Positions 44,486 through 54,125 of a stretch of DNA of 64,000 nucleotides are shown here, piece after piece. Source of the stretch: Haladaptatus litoreus. Its GTDB lineage: Archaea > Halobacteriota > Halobacteria > Halobacteriales > Haladaptataceae. Within the stretch, counting starts at the first letter, position 1. Each line of letters opens with the position of its first letter. Location of the stretch: the NCBI RefSeq assembly GCF_900156425.1, contig NZ_FTNO01000002.1, positions 230,125 to 294,124 on the forward strand, given 5' to 3'. The translations under genes were made by a program, and so were the position numbers. Under the pieces are notes generated by a model. The model made no database searches, was not told the origin of the DNA, and was given only the letters and a program-made list of their open reading frames with translations.

Positions 44486-45955
44486 TCAGTCCATCGACTG
44501 CTCTTGCTCTTCAGGATGGTCGCTAGTAATCTCGCTGCGGCGCTTCCGGTACCAGTTCGCTTCGATGCCACCCCAGACGAGGGCGGTGACGAAGCCGAGC
44601 GCGATGGCGAACACTTCGGGAACGCCCATCCAGACCGGCGTGATGTACATCAGGCCGTTCAGATATTTGCCGGGGATGAAGTTCTTCACGGCAATCCAGA
44701 ACTGGTCACCGACGTTTCCGGTTCGAGAGGCGATGTCCGCAGATTGGGCGCTCGGGCCGCCCGCGGATTCGTCACCGGTTCCGAGTCGTTCGACTTCGTA
44801 GGGGAACGCGATGTTGAGTTGCCAGACGACTTTGCCGTTTTCATCGACTTCGAAGACGCGGTTGCCGTTCGAATCGCCGATGAGGGTGTGGCCGTTCGGC
44901 AGGCGGTCTGCGTCGCGAGGCCACTGCATTCTGCCGTCTCGCCAAATCCACGACTGTTCCCACTCTCCGTTTCCGTTTCGCTGATATTCGATGACGCGAT
45001 TGTTCTCGCTGTCGGCGACGATTTCGGCAGGCCCGCCGTTGGATTCGTTGACGTAGTCCGGGTTGTGCTGTTCGTAGAGGATGTCGTAGTTGTCCTCCTC
45101 GCCAAGGGTGTCCGATTTGATAGCGGAGTGGTTATCCGGAGACAGGAACACTACACGGTCAAGATTGCGGGGACTCACCGTGATTCGGCCGTCTTCGAGG
45201 ACTTCAACGTCGTTGATGTGCGACCAGTCTTTCGGGTACGGGCCACCGGTCGCTTCAGGGTCGAAGTCGTCGGAAGCGTTCCAGCGCCACACGATGTCGT
45301 CGGATTCGGTGTTCACGACGAACACGCCGTCGAGGTAGATGTCGGCGACGACGAGGTGCGTCTCGTTGATTCGGTCAACGTCGTGGTAGCGCGACGCCTC
45401 TTTTCCGGGCGTCGGGTGACCCCACACGTCCTCGACCTCGCCGGTCGAGAGGTTCACGCGCTCGACGCCGTTGAACGTACAGGCGTTGATGTCGCCGTGG
45501 GTGTCGTAGTAGGTGTCCCACGTCTCTTGGTCAACGCCGTAGTCGCTCGCGTTCCACTCGTCGGCGCTCGGACACTGATTTCCTTCGAGGTGGTCAGCGT
45601 AGGAGTACTCGACCGTCGCATCAGTTCCGGGAACCGGGTCAACGTCCCAGTAGCGCGTGTGACTATCGTTGTAATACATCACCGTCCCGTCGGGATTCAG
45701 TGCGACGAGTTCTGCTCTCGCGCGCGGCCCTTCGCTGGCCTGCCCTCGCCACGAGTTCGAGTCCGTGGCGATGACCGTGATGCCATCCGCTTCGGGGGCG
45801 ACTTGTGCCTCTCTATCCACGTCACTTCCGTCGATGTAGGATTCGAACGTCGTCTCCGTCCACGATGTCGCAACTCCGTACCCGACTGTCAGAACCGACA
45901 GCATGAGGAGGGCGGCAAACAGTGCTCGAAGGCGGCGTTTCGAGATTGAAATCAT
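44486..45955 (-). CDS. Arylsulfotransferase (ASST)-like beta-propeller membrane protein
   Basis: A 489-residue exported protein. Residues 8-30 (RRLRALFAALLMLSVLTVGYG) are a signal anchor and a second span lies near 440-462 (VPEVFAIALGFVTALVWGGI), leaving the large middle domain outside the cell. That domain shows propeller repeats (EVDENGKVVWQLN; ADRLPNGHTLIGDSNGNRVF; SHINDVEVLEDGRITVSPRN) of the ASST Pfam type. ASST enzymes transfer sulfuryl groups between phenols using a transient His; here H-containing loops such as RYHDVDRINETHLV are candidates, but activity is unproven. Confidence 0.75.
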   Translation of the reverse strand: MISISKRRLRALFAALLMLSVLTVGYGVATSWTETTFESYIDGSDVDREAQVAPEADGITVIATDSNSWRGQASEGPRARAELVALNPDGTVMYYNDSHTRYWDVDPVPGTDATVEYSYADHLEGNQCPSADEWNASDYGVDQETWDTYYDTHGDINACTFNGVERVNLSTGEVEDVWGHPTPGKEASRYHDVDRINETHLVVADIYLDGVFVVNTESDDIVWRWNASDDFDPEATGGPYPKDWSHINDVEVLEDGRITVSPRNLDRVVFLSPDNHSAIKSDTLGEEDNYDILYEQHNPDYVNESNGGPAEIVADSENNRVIEYQRNGNGEWEQSWIWRDGRMQWPRDADRLPNGHTLIGDSNGNRVFEVDENGKVVWQLNIAFPYEVERLGTGDESAGGPSAQSADIASRTGNVGDQFWIAVKNFIPGKYLNGLMYITPVWMGVPEVFAIALGFVTALVWGGIEANWYRKRRSEITSDHPEEQEQSMD

Positions 45956-46094
45956 TAGCGTTTGCTAGTGATGAACGTCAGTCCATCCGGTTCGGTTTGC
46001 AATCAGTACCATCATTTCCTTGCGATTGACCATGTTCTACCCCCACTAACGTGACCCCACCGAATAAAAACGAGTGGTTGAACGCGGCAAATAC

Positions 46095-46182
46095 CGTGTT
46101 ACCACCAATCACACCGTAGATTACCATCGATCACTCTGTATGTTACCATCAAACGGTTCGTAGGTTACCGCCAAGCACCTTA
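46095..46182. repeat. Four direct repeats of 22 nt (iteron-like)
   Basis: The word TTACC recurs at 46099, 46121, 46143 and 46165, exactly 22 nt apart, inside copies that share the pattern T-A-g-G-TTACC-A-y-C-A-A-n-C-A-C. Exact two-helical-turn spacing places each copy on the same face of DNA. They lie in the 309-nt gap between the divergent sulfotransferase-like gene and uvrC, about 85 nt before uvrC. They may be binding sites for a repeated DNA-binding protein. Confidence 0.7.
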
Positions 46183-46264
46183 GACTGTCGTGCTGGCACA
46201 CAAAATCACGAACATTCCCCCGGTAGGGACAGGTTCAAACTTCCGCGACGGCTAGTCGAAACAG

Positions 46265-47998
46265 ATGGACGCGGCAACGGTCAGAGAGCGCGTAACGGAA
46301 CTTCCCCGCGACCCTGGCGTGTATCAATTTTTGGAGGGCGACACCGTCAGGTACGTCGGAAAGGCGGTTGACCTCCGTGCTCGCGTGCGGTCGTATGCAG
46401 ACCCGCGGAGCAACCGCATCGGCCGGATGGTCAAACGCGCCGACGCGCTGGATTTCGCGGTGACCGACACGGAAACACAGGCGCTCCTTCTGGAAGCGAA
46501 CCTCATCAAACGCTACCAGCCGCGGTACAACGTCCGACTGAAGGACGACAAATCCTATCCCCTCGTGCAGGTGACCGGCCACGAGTTCCCGCAAATCGAA
46601 ATTACCCGCGACCCAAATCGTGAGGGTGCAACCGTTTTCGGCCCATTCACGAGCAAGACGAACGTCGAAACCGTCGTCAAGGCCCTTCGGGAAGCCTATG
46701 GAATCCGGGGCTGTTCGGACTACAAGTTCGCCAACCGCGACCGTCCCTGCCTCGACTACGACATCGGCCTCTGTACCGCACCCTGCACGAACGAAATCGG
46801 GCGCGAGGCGTACCTCGCCGACGTGGAGAGCGTCGAGCGATTCTTGGGCGGCGAGACGGACGTGCTGGCGACACCCCTCCGCAGGGAGATGGAAGAATCG
46901 GCACAAAGTAAGGAGTTCGAGCGCGCGGCCAACCTCCGCGACCGACTCGAAGCGGTCGAATCGTTCCACGGGGGCGACGCCGACGCGATTTCCTCGCAGA
47001 GCGACGAACGAACCGTGGACGTGCTCGGTGCCTCCGTCGAGGGCGAACGGGCTACCGTCGCCCGACTGCACAGCGAGCGCGGACAACTGGTTGACCGCGA
47101 CCGACACACACTCTCCCTGCCAGACGGCGACGATGTGGCCGCGGTGTTCGGCGGCTTCATCCCGCAGTTTTACGCCGAGCGCGAACTGCCCGATGCCCTC
47201 CTCCTTTCCGAACGTCCAGACGACATGGACGTGCTGGACTGGCTGGACGCGGAAGGCGTTTCCGTCCGTGTTCCGGGCGCAGGCCGCGAAGCGACGCTCG
47301 TCGATTTGGCGTTGAAAAACGCCCGGCGAGGGGCGAACGCCCCCGACGAACTGCGGGCCTTGGCCGACGAACTCTCTATGTCCGCAATCGAGCGAATCGA
47401 GGGCTTCGACGTGAGCCACGCGCAGGGGTCGTCCGTCGTCGGCAGCAACGTCGTCTTTGCAGGTGGGTCGCCCGAAAAATCGGACTACCGCCGGAAAAAG
47501 CTGGATGAGAAAAACGACGATTACGACAACATGCGAACCCTGATTCGCTGGCGTGCGGAGCGAGCAGTGGCGGGGCGCGACGAACGCCCCGACCCCGACT
47601 TACTCCTCATCGACGGCGGGAAGGGCCAACTCGACGCCGCGCGTGAGGCGCTGACCGAAGTCGGATGGGACGTGCCCGCCGTCGGTCTCGCCAAAGCCGA
47701 GGAAATCGTCGTCACGCCGATCCGAACCTTCGATTGGCCGAGCGACGCCCCGCAACTGCATATCCTTCAGCGAGTGCGCGACGAATCCCATCGGTTCGCG
47801 GTGCAGTACCACCAGACGCTTCGTGACGACGTTTCGACCGAATTGGATGGTGTTCGGGGTGTTGGCCCGCAGACGCGCCGGAAACTGTTCCGCCGATTCG
47901 GGAGTTTGGACGGGATTCGCTCCGCTTCGGATGACGAACTGCGAGAAGTTGAGGGAGTCGGTGAAAAGACGGTTGCGTCGATTCGAGAACGGTTTTGA
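46265..47998 (+). CDS. uvrC: UvrABC system protein C
   Basis: A 577-residue nuclease of bacterial-type nucleotide excision repair. The GIY-YIG domain reads [20 protein letters not shown] with Arg/Glu follow-ups. A UVR motif lies about residues 200-235 ([20 protein letters not shown]). The RNase H-like 3'-incision domain has [20 protein letters not shown] and [18 protein letters not shown] double helix-hairpin-helix ([31 protein letters not shown]) ends the protein. It cuts both sides of a lesion with UvrB. It is shorter than E. coli UvrC but in family range. Confidence 0.94.
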   Translation: MDAATVRERVTELPRDPGVYQFLEGDTVRYVGKAVDLRARVRSYADPRSNRIGRMVKRADALDFAVTDTETQALLLEANLIKRYQPRYNVRLKDDKSYPLVQVTGHEFPQIEITRDPNREGATVFGPFTSKTNVETVVKALREAYGIRGCSDYKFANRDRPCLDYDIGLCTAPCTNEIGREAYLADVESVERFLGGETDVLATPLRREMEESAQSKEFERAANLRDRLEAVESFHGGDADAISSQSDERTVDVLGASVEGERATVARLHSERGQLVDRDRHTLSLPDGDDVAAVFGGFIPQFYAERELPDALLLSERPDDMDVLDWLDAEGVSVRVPGAGREATLVDLALKNARRGANAPDELRALADELSMSAIERIEGFDVSHAQGSSVVGSNVVFAGGSPEKSDYRRKKLDEKNDDYDNMRTLIRWRAERAVAGRDERPDPDLLLIDGGKGQLDAAREALTEVGWDVPAVGLAKAEEIVVTPIRTFDWPSDAPQLHILQRVRDESHRFAVQYHQTLRDDVSTELDGVRGVGPQTRRKLFRRFGSLDGIRSASDDELREVEGVGEKTVASIRERF

Positions 47999-48080
47999 CC
48001 AGCGATTTAGCGAGAAAACTGATTGAGACGAGATTTTTACTTCGAGGCTGAAACTTGCTTAGCAGTGGCGTTAGGTTCTG

Positions 48081-48457
48081 CCGACTCCAATTATACCGCC
48101 ACCGCACCGCAATCAGCCACACGCCTCCCCAACCGACTGCGCTTCTCACTCACTGTGTTCGTTGCGATGTCTGCGGGCTACGGCCGCAGGTCAGCAAGTC
48201 GCTCTGCGTCTTGCAAGCCTCATCCCTCGCACGCTGTCAGCACAGGTCTTCGGACCCGTCGTCCGAAGACCTGTGCCAGCGCGCGCCGCGTGGAAAATCC
48301 GGATTTCGTGGATTTGCGTGAATTTCGTGGATTTGCGTGACTCTCCCGGCGCGCGGGAGCGAAGCGACTCGTGCGAGGGGCGACTGAACGAGCGCAAGCG
48401 AGTGAAGGAGTCGGTTGGGGAGGATGGGGTCTGCGAAGGCGGTTTGATTGGAGTCGG
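48081..48457. repeat. Nested inverted-repeat element (377 bp, non-coding)
   Basis: Perfect inverted pairs are nested: 48081-48091 with 48447-48457 (11 bp, CCGACTCCAAT); 48124-48138 with 48409-48423 (15 bp, CCTCCCCAACCGACT); 48224-48233 with 48370-48379 (10 bp); and a central hairpin 48241-48255 with 48261-48275 (15 bp, loop CCGTC). The whole could fold into one long imperfect cruciform or RNA hairpin. The right arm also contains a tandem duplication, ATTTCGTGGATTTGCGTGA at 48303-48321 and 48322-48340. No transposase gene is present. Confidence 0.7.
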
Positions 48458-48562
48458 AAGTTGTCAAAACACAAAGTAAATCACATCCATTCCGACAACT
48501 CCGATCCTGTTTTGGAAATAAAAGCGGCTATCTCCCCCACGGGATTCGTTAGCACGTAACTG

Positions 48563-48568
48563 TTAAGC
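48563..48568 (+). promoter_or_regulatory. TATA-like box of the second SPFH gene
   Basis: TTAAGC about 27 nt before ATG 48592. Confidence 0.4.
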
Positions 48569-48591
48569 GATTGGTGCCTTAACTCTCATAC

Positions 48592-49716
48592 ATGAATCAC
48601 CCGCTGTACACGCTCGGCAAGACGACGGCGAGGCTCAATTTCGGGACGGTACTCCTCGCAATCGTCTTCGGGGTTCTCTTCTTCCTCGCGCTACCGTACC
48701 TCGACGCGGTCGCAATCGCCGGAATCCTCCTCCTCGGACTCGCCGCACTGACGGTCAACAGCGCCGTAGAAATCGTCGGTCCCTACGAAAAGCGCGCGCT
48801 GACCGTCTTCGGCGAGTACCGCGAACTCCTCGACCCCGGCATTCACTTCATCCCGCCGTTCGTCAGCGCGACGCACCGATTCGACATGCGGACGCGGGTG
48901 TTCGATGTGCCGAAACAGGAAGCCATCACGGAGGACAACTCCCCGGTCGTCGCGGATGCGGTTCTTTACGTCCGAGTGATGGACCCGGAACGGGCGTTCC
49001 TCGGGGTGGATAACTACGAAAAAGCGGTTTCCAACCTCGGCCAAACCACGCTCCGGGCCGTGCTGGGAGATATGAAACTGGACGAAACGCTTAGCCGCCG
49101 GGACGTCATCAACACGAGAATCCGCGAGGAAATCGACCCGCCGACGGACGAGTGGGGGATTCGCGTCGAGAGCGTCGAAGTCCGCGAAGTCATGCCAAGT
49201 CGTTCCGTGGTCGGCGCGATGGAGCAACAGACCAGCGCGGAACGCCGCCGCAGGGCGATGATTCTCGAAGCGCAGGGTGAACGCCGGAGCGCAGTCGAGA
49301 CGGCGGAGGGAGAAAAAGCCTCGAACATCATTCAGGCGCAGGGGGAAAAACAGAGCCAAATTCTCGAAGCACAGGGTGATGCGGTTTCCATCGTCCTTCG
49401 GGCGAAATCCGCCGAGTCGATGGGCGAACGTGCAGTCATCGACCGCGGTATGGACTCGCTGAAACGAATCGGCGAGAGCAAATCGTCCACGTTCGTCCTG
49501 CCGCAGGAACTCTCCTCGCTGATCGGTCGCTACGGCAAACACCTCTCGGGAAGCGACGTGCAGGGCAACGGCGCGATGTTGGAGAGCAACGAGTTCGACC
49601 CCGAGACGGAGAAGCTGTTGGGGCTGGACGATATCGAGGAGATGCTGTCGGAACTCGAAACGGATGTGAGTGAGGCCGCTGAAATGGGCGGCGAGATGGA
49701 ACCCGAGCGAAACTGA
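48592..49716 (+). CDS. SPFH (stomatin/prohibitin-like) membrane protein
   Basis: A 374-residue protein with two N-terminal hydrophobic spans (TVLLAIVFGVLFFLALPYLD and AIAGILLLGLAALTV). The SPFH domain follows (VGPYEKRALTVFGEYRELLDPG; VPKQEAITEDNSPVVADAVL). Next comes an Ala/Glu/Gln-rich helix (RRRAMILEAQGERRSAVETA) with repeated ILEAQGE/IIQAQGE units, and an acidic C-terminus. The slipin/stomatin pattern differs from the SPFH protein at 10480. No NfeD gene is adjacent; uvrB converges from the right. Confidence 0.86.
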   Translation: MNHPLYTLGKTTARLNFGTVLLAIVFGVLFFLALPYLDAVAIAGILLLGLAALTVNSAVEIVGPYEKRALTVFGEYRELLDPGIHFIPPFVSATHRFDMRTRVFDVPKQEAITEDNSPVVADAVLYVRVMDPERAFLGVDNYEKAVSNLGQTTLRAVLGDMKLDETLSRRDVINTRIREEIDPPTDEWGIRVESVEVREVMPSRSVVGAMEQQTSAERRRRAMILEAQGERRSAVETAEGEKASNIIQAQGEKQSQILEAQGDAVSIVLRAKSAESMGERAVIDRGMDSLKRIGESKSSTFVLPQELSSLIGRYGKHLSGSDVQGNGAMLESNEFDPETEKLLGLDDIEEMLSELETDVSEAAEMGGEMEPERN

Positions 49717-49733
49717 TTTTCAGTTCGTCCTGA

Positions 49734-51812
49734 TTAGAACTCCTCAAACTCGCCACCGAACTCCGATTCGCCGCCTTGCTCGGGTTCGATACCCATGTCC
49801 ACCTCGAACTCCGCACGAACGTCTTGAATCCGGTCGCGGATGTCCGCAGCGAGTTCGAACTCCAGATTGCTCGCGGCCTCCTGCATCCGCGCTTCGAGTT
49901 CCTCGATGTACTGGGCCGCTTCCTCGTCAGTTTCGGGCGCACTTCCCGTCACACTGCTGGTGTCGGTTTTGCTTCCCGGCAGGTTCGCCTCCGAAACCTC
50001 CTTGTCGATGGTCTGCGGTTCGAAGCCGTGTTCTTCGTTGAACTCCCGCTGAATCTCGCGCCTGCGACGGGTTTCGTCCATCGCGGCCTCCATCGCGTCT
50101 GTCACCTCGTCGGCGTACAGCACGACTTCGCCGTTGACGTTCCGGGCCGCCCGACCCATCGTCTGGACGAGCGAGGTTTCCGAGCGCAGGAAGCCCTGCT
50201 GGTCGGCGTCGAGGATGGCGACCATCGACACTTCCGGAATGTCCAGTCCCTCACGGAGCAGGTTGATGCCGACGAGTACGTCGAACTCGCCCAGTCGGAG
50301 GCCGCGAACCAGTTCGTGGCGTTCGAGCGTGTCCGTCTCGTCGTGCATGTACTCGACGGCGACGCCTGCTTCCTCCAAGTATTCGGTCAAGTCTTCCGCC
50401 ATCCGCTTCGTCAAGGTCGTGACGAGAACGCGCTCGTCGTTTTCGACTCGCTTCCCGATGCGGTTCATCAGGTCGTCGATTTGGCCCGACGCATCGCTGA
50501 CTTCGACCATCGGGTCAACCAAGTGCGTCGGTCGAACGATTTGCTCTACGATTTGCTCGCTCTCTTCTTGTTCGTAGTCGGCGGGCGTCGCGGAGATGTA
50601 CAGCGTTCTCGCGCTTTTTTCCTCGAACTCCTCGAACGTGAGCGGGCGGTTGTCGTAGGCCGTGGGAAGCCTGAAGCCGTTTTCGACCAGCGAATCCTTT
50701 CGGGATTTGTCGCCCGCGAACTGGCCCTTGATTTGCGGCACCGTCTGGTGGGATTCGTCGATGACGCAGAGGAAATCGTCGGGGAAGTAGTCGAGCAGGG
50801 TGAAGGGCGCTTCGCCGACCTCGCGGTCGGAGAGGTAGACGGAGTAGTTCTCGATACCCGAACAGTAGCCTGCCTCCTTCATCATCTCCAAATCGAACGT
50901 CGTCCGCTCTTCGATTCGCTGGGCGGCCACGAGGTCGCCGTTTCGTTCGAAGTAGCGAATCCGATTTTCCAAATCCGCCTCGATTTCGGCGATTGCGTCT
51001 TCCATCGTCTGCTCCGGAATCGAGTAGTGTTCCGCTGGGTGGACGAGCACCGCGGGTTCTTGGGATTTCACTTCACCCTCCAGCGGGTCGATTTTCACCA
51101 TTCGGTCGATTTCGTCGCCCCAGAGTTCGACACGAACCGCGAACCGCCCGTACATCGGGAAGATTTCTACGGTGTCGCCCCGGACGCGGAACGTTCCCTG
51201 CGTGAAATCCATATCGTTGCGCTCGTAGTTCAAATCCACGAGACGGGCGAGCAGTTCGTCGCGCCCGATTTGCTCGCCGACTTCCAGACGCAGACTCATT
51301 TCCTCGTAGTTTCGCGGGTCACCCAGCCCGTAAATCGCCGAGACAGACGCGACCACGATTACGTCGTCGCGGGTCAGCAGCGAGCGCGTGGCGGAGTGGC
51401 GGAGGCGGTCGATTTCCTCGTTGATGGATGCGTCCTTGTCGATGTAGGTGTCGGTCTGCTCGACGTAGGCCTCGGGTTGGTAGTAGTCGTAGTAGGAGAC
51501 GAAGTACTCCACCGCGTTGTCCGGAAACAAATTCCGGAACTCCTCGTACAACTGCGCCGCCAGCGTCTTGTTGTGGGCGATGACCAGCGTCGGTTTCTGG
51601 ATTTCCTCGACAGTCCACGAAACTGTGTTCGTCTTCCCCGACCCCGTGACGCCCAGCAGGGTCTGTTTTTGCATTCCCTCGTTGTACCCCGCCGCCAACT
51701 GCTCGATGGCTTCGGGTTGGTCGCCTGCCGGGTCGAACGGGGCGTCCACCCGGAACTCGGTTTCCGCGTCCGGGTTGTCGGGCCTGAGCGGCCCTGACTG
51801 GGTGTCACTCAT
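49734..51812 (-). CDS. uvrB: UvrABC system protein B
   Basis: A 692-residue damage-verification helicase. Walker A is [17 protein letters not shown]. The beta-hairpin that probes damage is [18 protein letters not shown]. The DExH box appears as [14 protein letters not shown], motif VI as [17 protein letters not shown], and the C-terminal UVR coiled coil as [20 protein letters not shown], which binds UvrC. The N-terminal 25 residues are an acidic extension. It works with UvrA (not in this window) and UvrC (encoded at 46265). Confidence 0.95.
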   Translation of the reverse strand: MSDTQSGPLRPDNPDAETEFRVDAPFDPAGDQPEAIEQLAAGYNEGMQKQTLLGVTGSGKTNTVSWTVEEIQKPTLVIAHNKTLAAQLYEEFRNLFPDNAVEYFVSYYDYYQPEAYVEQTDTYIDKDASINEEIDRLRHSATRSLLTRDDVIVVASVSAIYGLGDPRNYEEMSLRLEVGEQIGRDELLARLVDLNYERNDMDFTQGTFRVRGDTVEIFPMYGRFAVRVELWGDEIDRMVKIDPLEGEVKSQEPAVLVHPAEHYSIPEQTMEDAIAEIEADLENRIRYFERNGDLVAAQRIEERTTFDLEMMKEAGYCSGIENYSVYLSDREVGEAPFTLLDYFPDDFLCVIDESHQTVPQIKGQFAGDKSRKDSLVENGFRLPTAYDNRPLTFEEFEEKSARTLYISATPADYEQEESEQIVEQIVRPTHLVDPMVEVSDASGQIDDLMNRIGKRVENDERVLVTTLTKRMAEDLTEYLEEAGVAVEYMHDETDTLERHELVRGLRLGEFDVLVGINLLREGLDIPEVSMVAILDADQQGFLRSETSLVQTMGRAARNVNGEVVLYADEVTDAMEAAMDETRRRREIQREFNEEHGFEPQTIDKEVSEANLPGSKTDTSSVTGSAPETDEEAAQYIEELEARMQEAASNLEFELAADIRDRIQDVRAEFEVDMGIEPEQGGESEFGGEFEEF

Positions 51813-52092
51813 GGTATTTTGGATAGGGATTCGAGCTACTTTAGCGGGTCGTTTGTCGGATTTTGAGGAATGAAAAATAGGATAGTTATCGAATTGATTC
51901 GGCCTACAAGGTTCCTGTTTGTATGTGTAGTAGTATGAAATTCGTAAATCGACTCAATAATGAAGAGTTCGTCGTATCAGACGCTATTAGATGATTTTCT
52001 TTGCGCTGGTGGTTGTGTTTATAAGCGGGTTTCCAGTGCAACGGCGACTGGGGAACGACGAACGCACCCGGAAATCCATCGAGGGAGAAAGC

Positions 52093-52494
52093 ATGGTATC
52101 GACCGAAACACGGAACGAAATCGAAGAACACTGTGGGCTGGTTCCAACGTGGATAGAAAATCTTTCAGAGCCAGCGTCAGACCACAGTTGGGCACTCGTA
52201 CGGGACCTCGAATTCGGGGAAACCGAACTGTCTGCACGGGAGAAAGCACTCATCGGGGTCGGTGTATCTGCCGCCATCAAATGTCCGTACTGCAGCCATT
52301 TCCACAAGGAAGAAGCACGGATGGAGGATGTGACGGAGGTCGAACTCGAAGAGGCCGTCAACCTCGCCAGCACGACGCAGTACTTCTCGACGGTTCTCCA
52401 CGGAAGTGAAGTCGAGATGGACGGGTTCGTCGAGGAGACAGCCGAGATGATCGAGTACATCGAAGAACAGCGCGTGGCGGCGGAAGCCGACTGA
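52093..52494 (+). CDS. Carboxymuconolactone decarboxylase / AhpD-like protein
   Basis: A 133-residue helical protein. The AhpD-type motif is in KALIGVGVSAAIKCPYCSHF (CxxC followed by His), typical of peroxidase-linked alkylhydroperoxidase D-like proteins. The start MVSTETRNEIEEHCGLVPTW at 52093 is preferred; a longer frame begins at 51991 with a hydrophobic stretch unlike the family. Probably thiol-based antioxidant activity; partner unknown. Confidence 0.82.
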   Translation: MVSTETRNEIEEHCGLVPTWIENLSEPASDHSWALVRDLEFGETELSAREKALIGVGVSAAIKCPYCSHFHKEEARMEDVTEVELEEAVNLASTTQYFSTVLHGSEVEMDGFVEETAEMIEYIEEQRVAAEAD

Positions 52495-52590
52495 ACGAAG
52501 GATTCTCGCTTTTATTTCTGCAGCGTACTCACTCTCGGCTCATTCTTCCGACTAACACTAACTCACGAAAACGAAGATGACTAATCCCCC

Positions 52591-53721
52591 TTAATCATCC
52601 AACCGCGCCAACACCGCATCCGGGTCGTATCGCAGTGACAGCGACCGCGACCGCCCTCTGCCTTCGACGTTGGTGTAGGTGGCGTCGATGATGCCAAGTT
52701 GGTCGAGTTTGTTGATGATTTCCGAGTAGCGCGTGTAGCCCAAATCCGTTTCGTCGTGGAACGCCTCGTACACGTCGCCCGCCTGCTCGCCGTCGTGTTC
52801 CGCGATGACACGGACGAGGGCGACTTCGTTGTCGCTCAAGGCGTGCAAACTGTGGGAAAGGTGAACGAATTTCGATTTCTCGTAGGCGTCCTCCACGTCC
52901 TGCAAACTCACGGTTCTGCTGGCCCGCATTTCGGCGTTTAGTCCGGCGCGGCGAAGCAGGTCGATGCCGACCCGCAGGTCGCCACTTTCGGCAGTCAGTT
53001 CGGCTACGCGCTCAAGCACCTCTGGCCCGATGACGCCCTCGTGGAAACCGCGTTTGACGCGCTCGCCGAGGATGCCGATTATCTCCTCGCGGTCGTAGAC
53101 TGGGAAGTAGGCGTCTTCGGGTCTGAAAACGCTCTGAACCCGTGTATCCAATTCCTCGATAACGTCCAGATTCAGGTCGGAGGAGACGACGATGACGCCG
53201 ATTTTCGCCCCGCTGTGAGCTTCGTGGGCGCGCAAAAGCGAGTACAGGGTGTCCGAGGCCTCACCTTCGTAGAACAGGTAGTTCACGTCGTCCAGCGCGA
53301 CGACGAGGACTTCGTCCTCTTCGACCAGTTTCTCGGTTATCTGGCGGAACAGCTTTTTGAACGAAATCCCGCTCGATGGTGGTTCGTACTCGAAAATGCC
53401 CTCGAAGATGCGCGAGAAAATCGCGTACCGCGTCGAATCGACTTGGCAGTTGACGCGCACCGTTCGAACGTCAGTCTGGGCCGACAGTTCGTCGAACAGT
53501 TTCTGAACCGCGGTCGTCTTGCCAGTCCCGGGCGGTCCGCGCGCCATGACGTTGAGCGGGCGCGATCCACGAACTGCTGGCCTGAGCGCGTACTGAAGGC
53601 TCTGCATCTGGGACGCGCGGTGTTCGAACGTCTCCGGCACGTAGTCGATTTCGAAGACGTGCTCCTCGCGGAACACCGACTCGTCCCACGACAACATCCC
53701 CTCGTCGGGGTCGTCTGCCAT
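52591..53721 (-). CDS. Orc1/Cdc6-family AAA+ ATPase
   Basis: A 376-residue replication-initiator-type ATPase. Walker A RGPPGTGKTTAVQKLFD, Walker B VVALDDVNYLFYE (Asp-Asp in place of Asp-Glu), sensor 1 IVVSSDLN, and sensor 2 region SGDLRVGIDLLRRAG. A C-terminal winged helix (ISEIINKLDQLGIIDAT-like region) binds origin DNA in the family. Haloarchaea encode many Orc paralogues, some not tied to origins. No origin-recognition-box repeats are visible upstream, so this one may be non-origin-linked. ATG 53721 is chosen from a longer frame. Confidence 0.85.
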   Translation of the reverse strand: MADDPDEGMLSWDESVFREEHVFEIDYVPETFEHRASQMQSLQYALRPAVRGSRPLNVMARGPPGTGKTTAVQKLFDELSAQTDVRTVRVNCQVDSTRYAIFSRIFEGIFEYEPPSSGISFKKLFRQITEKLVEEDEVLVVALDDVNYLFYEGEASDTLYSLLRAHEAHSGAKIGVIVVSSDLNLDVIEELDTRVQSVFRPEDAYFPVYDREEIIGILGERVKRGFHEGVIGPEVLERVAELTAESGDLRVGIDLLRRAGLNAEMRASRTVSLQDVEDAYEKSKFVHLSHSLHALSDNEVALVRVIAEHDGEQAGDVYEAFHDETDLGYTRYSEIINKLDQLGIIDATYTNVEGRGRSRSLSLRYDPDAVLARLDD

Positions 53722-53795
53722 CACTTTCACCACGCTTCCGGAGGTACTTAATCCTTCGCCAGCGACAAAAAGTCGGAAATCTGGTCGTCTCGGCT

Positions 53796-53954
53796 CTAGC
53801 TCTGCCGAATTGCGCCTTCGATGTCGTTTCTGTCCATCGACATACCGTGTCGATTCTGGGCGTGTTCCTGCACCATTTCGATGACTTCGTTCTCGTCGTT
53901 CGCCCGTACCATGAAGTCGCAATCCTGCTGTGTGCATTCGAACTGTTGTGCCAT
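53796..53954 (-). CDS. DUF1059 small protein
   Basis: A 52-residue protein, MAQQFECTQQDCDFMVRAND then EEVIEMVQEHAQ-like helix and NRHGMSM. The pattern Cys-x4-Cys, 'EVIEMVQEHA..RHG' matches DUF1059, a short family probably binding one metal with two Cys and two His. Function unknown. The longer frame upstream to 54143 has no family support. Confidence 0.75.
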   Translation of the reverse strand: MAQQFECTQQDCDFMVRANDENEVIEMVQEHAQNRHGMSMDRNDIEGAIRQS

Positions 53955-54125
53955 TGTTGGATTCTCCGTTTCTGCGATTTCCCCTCGGCGGGGTGCAAAC
54001 GGTGACGGGTGGTGTGTAGGTAATATTTCTGGCTGCCGCAGGTGACCGTTCGCCAGAGAGATTGCAGTGGTGCTCCCGACGAATGAACGAGTTGAAACAC
54101 CTGACCACCGTACCGTCCCGGTAGA

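Noticed and set aside
46095-46182. CRISPR array
   Set aside because: Only four partly degenerate copies at a 22-nt period with no distinct spacers and no cas genes nearby.
48162-48479. Short frames inside the inverted-repeat element
   Set aside because: They have no promoter, no motif and no plausible start context; the palindromic structure explains the open frames.
49776-51797. 673-codon frame on the plus strand opposite uvrB
   Set aside because: Antisense shadow of an unmistakable UvrB gene; the product is rich in His, Val, Arg and Phe as expected for a reverse-frame artefact.
51991-52092. N-terminal extension of the AhpD-like protein
   Set aside because: It would add a hydrophobic, frame-compatible but family-atypical segment; the ATG at 52093 fits the family.
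53722-54125. Replication origin next to the orc gene
   Set aside because: No repeated origin-recognition boxes or AT-rich unwinding element could be seen in this short region.
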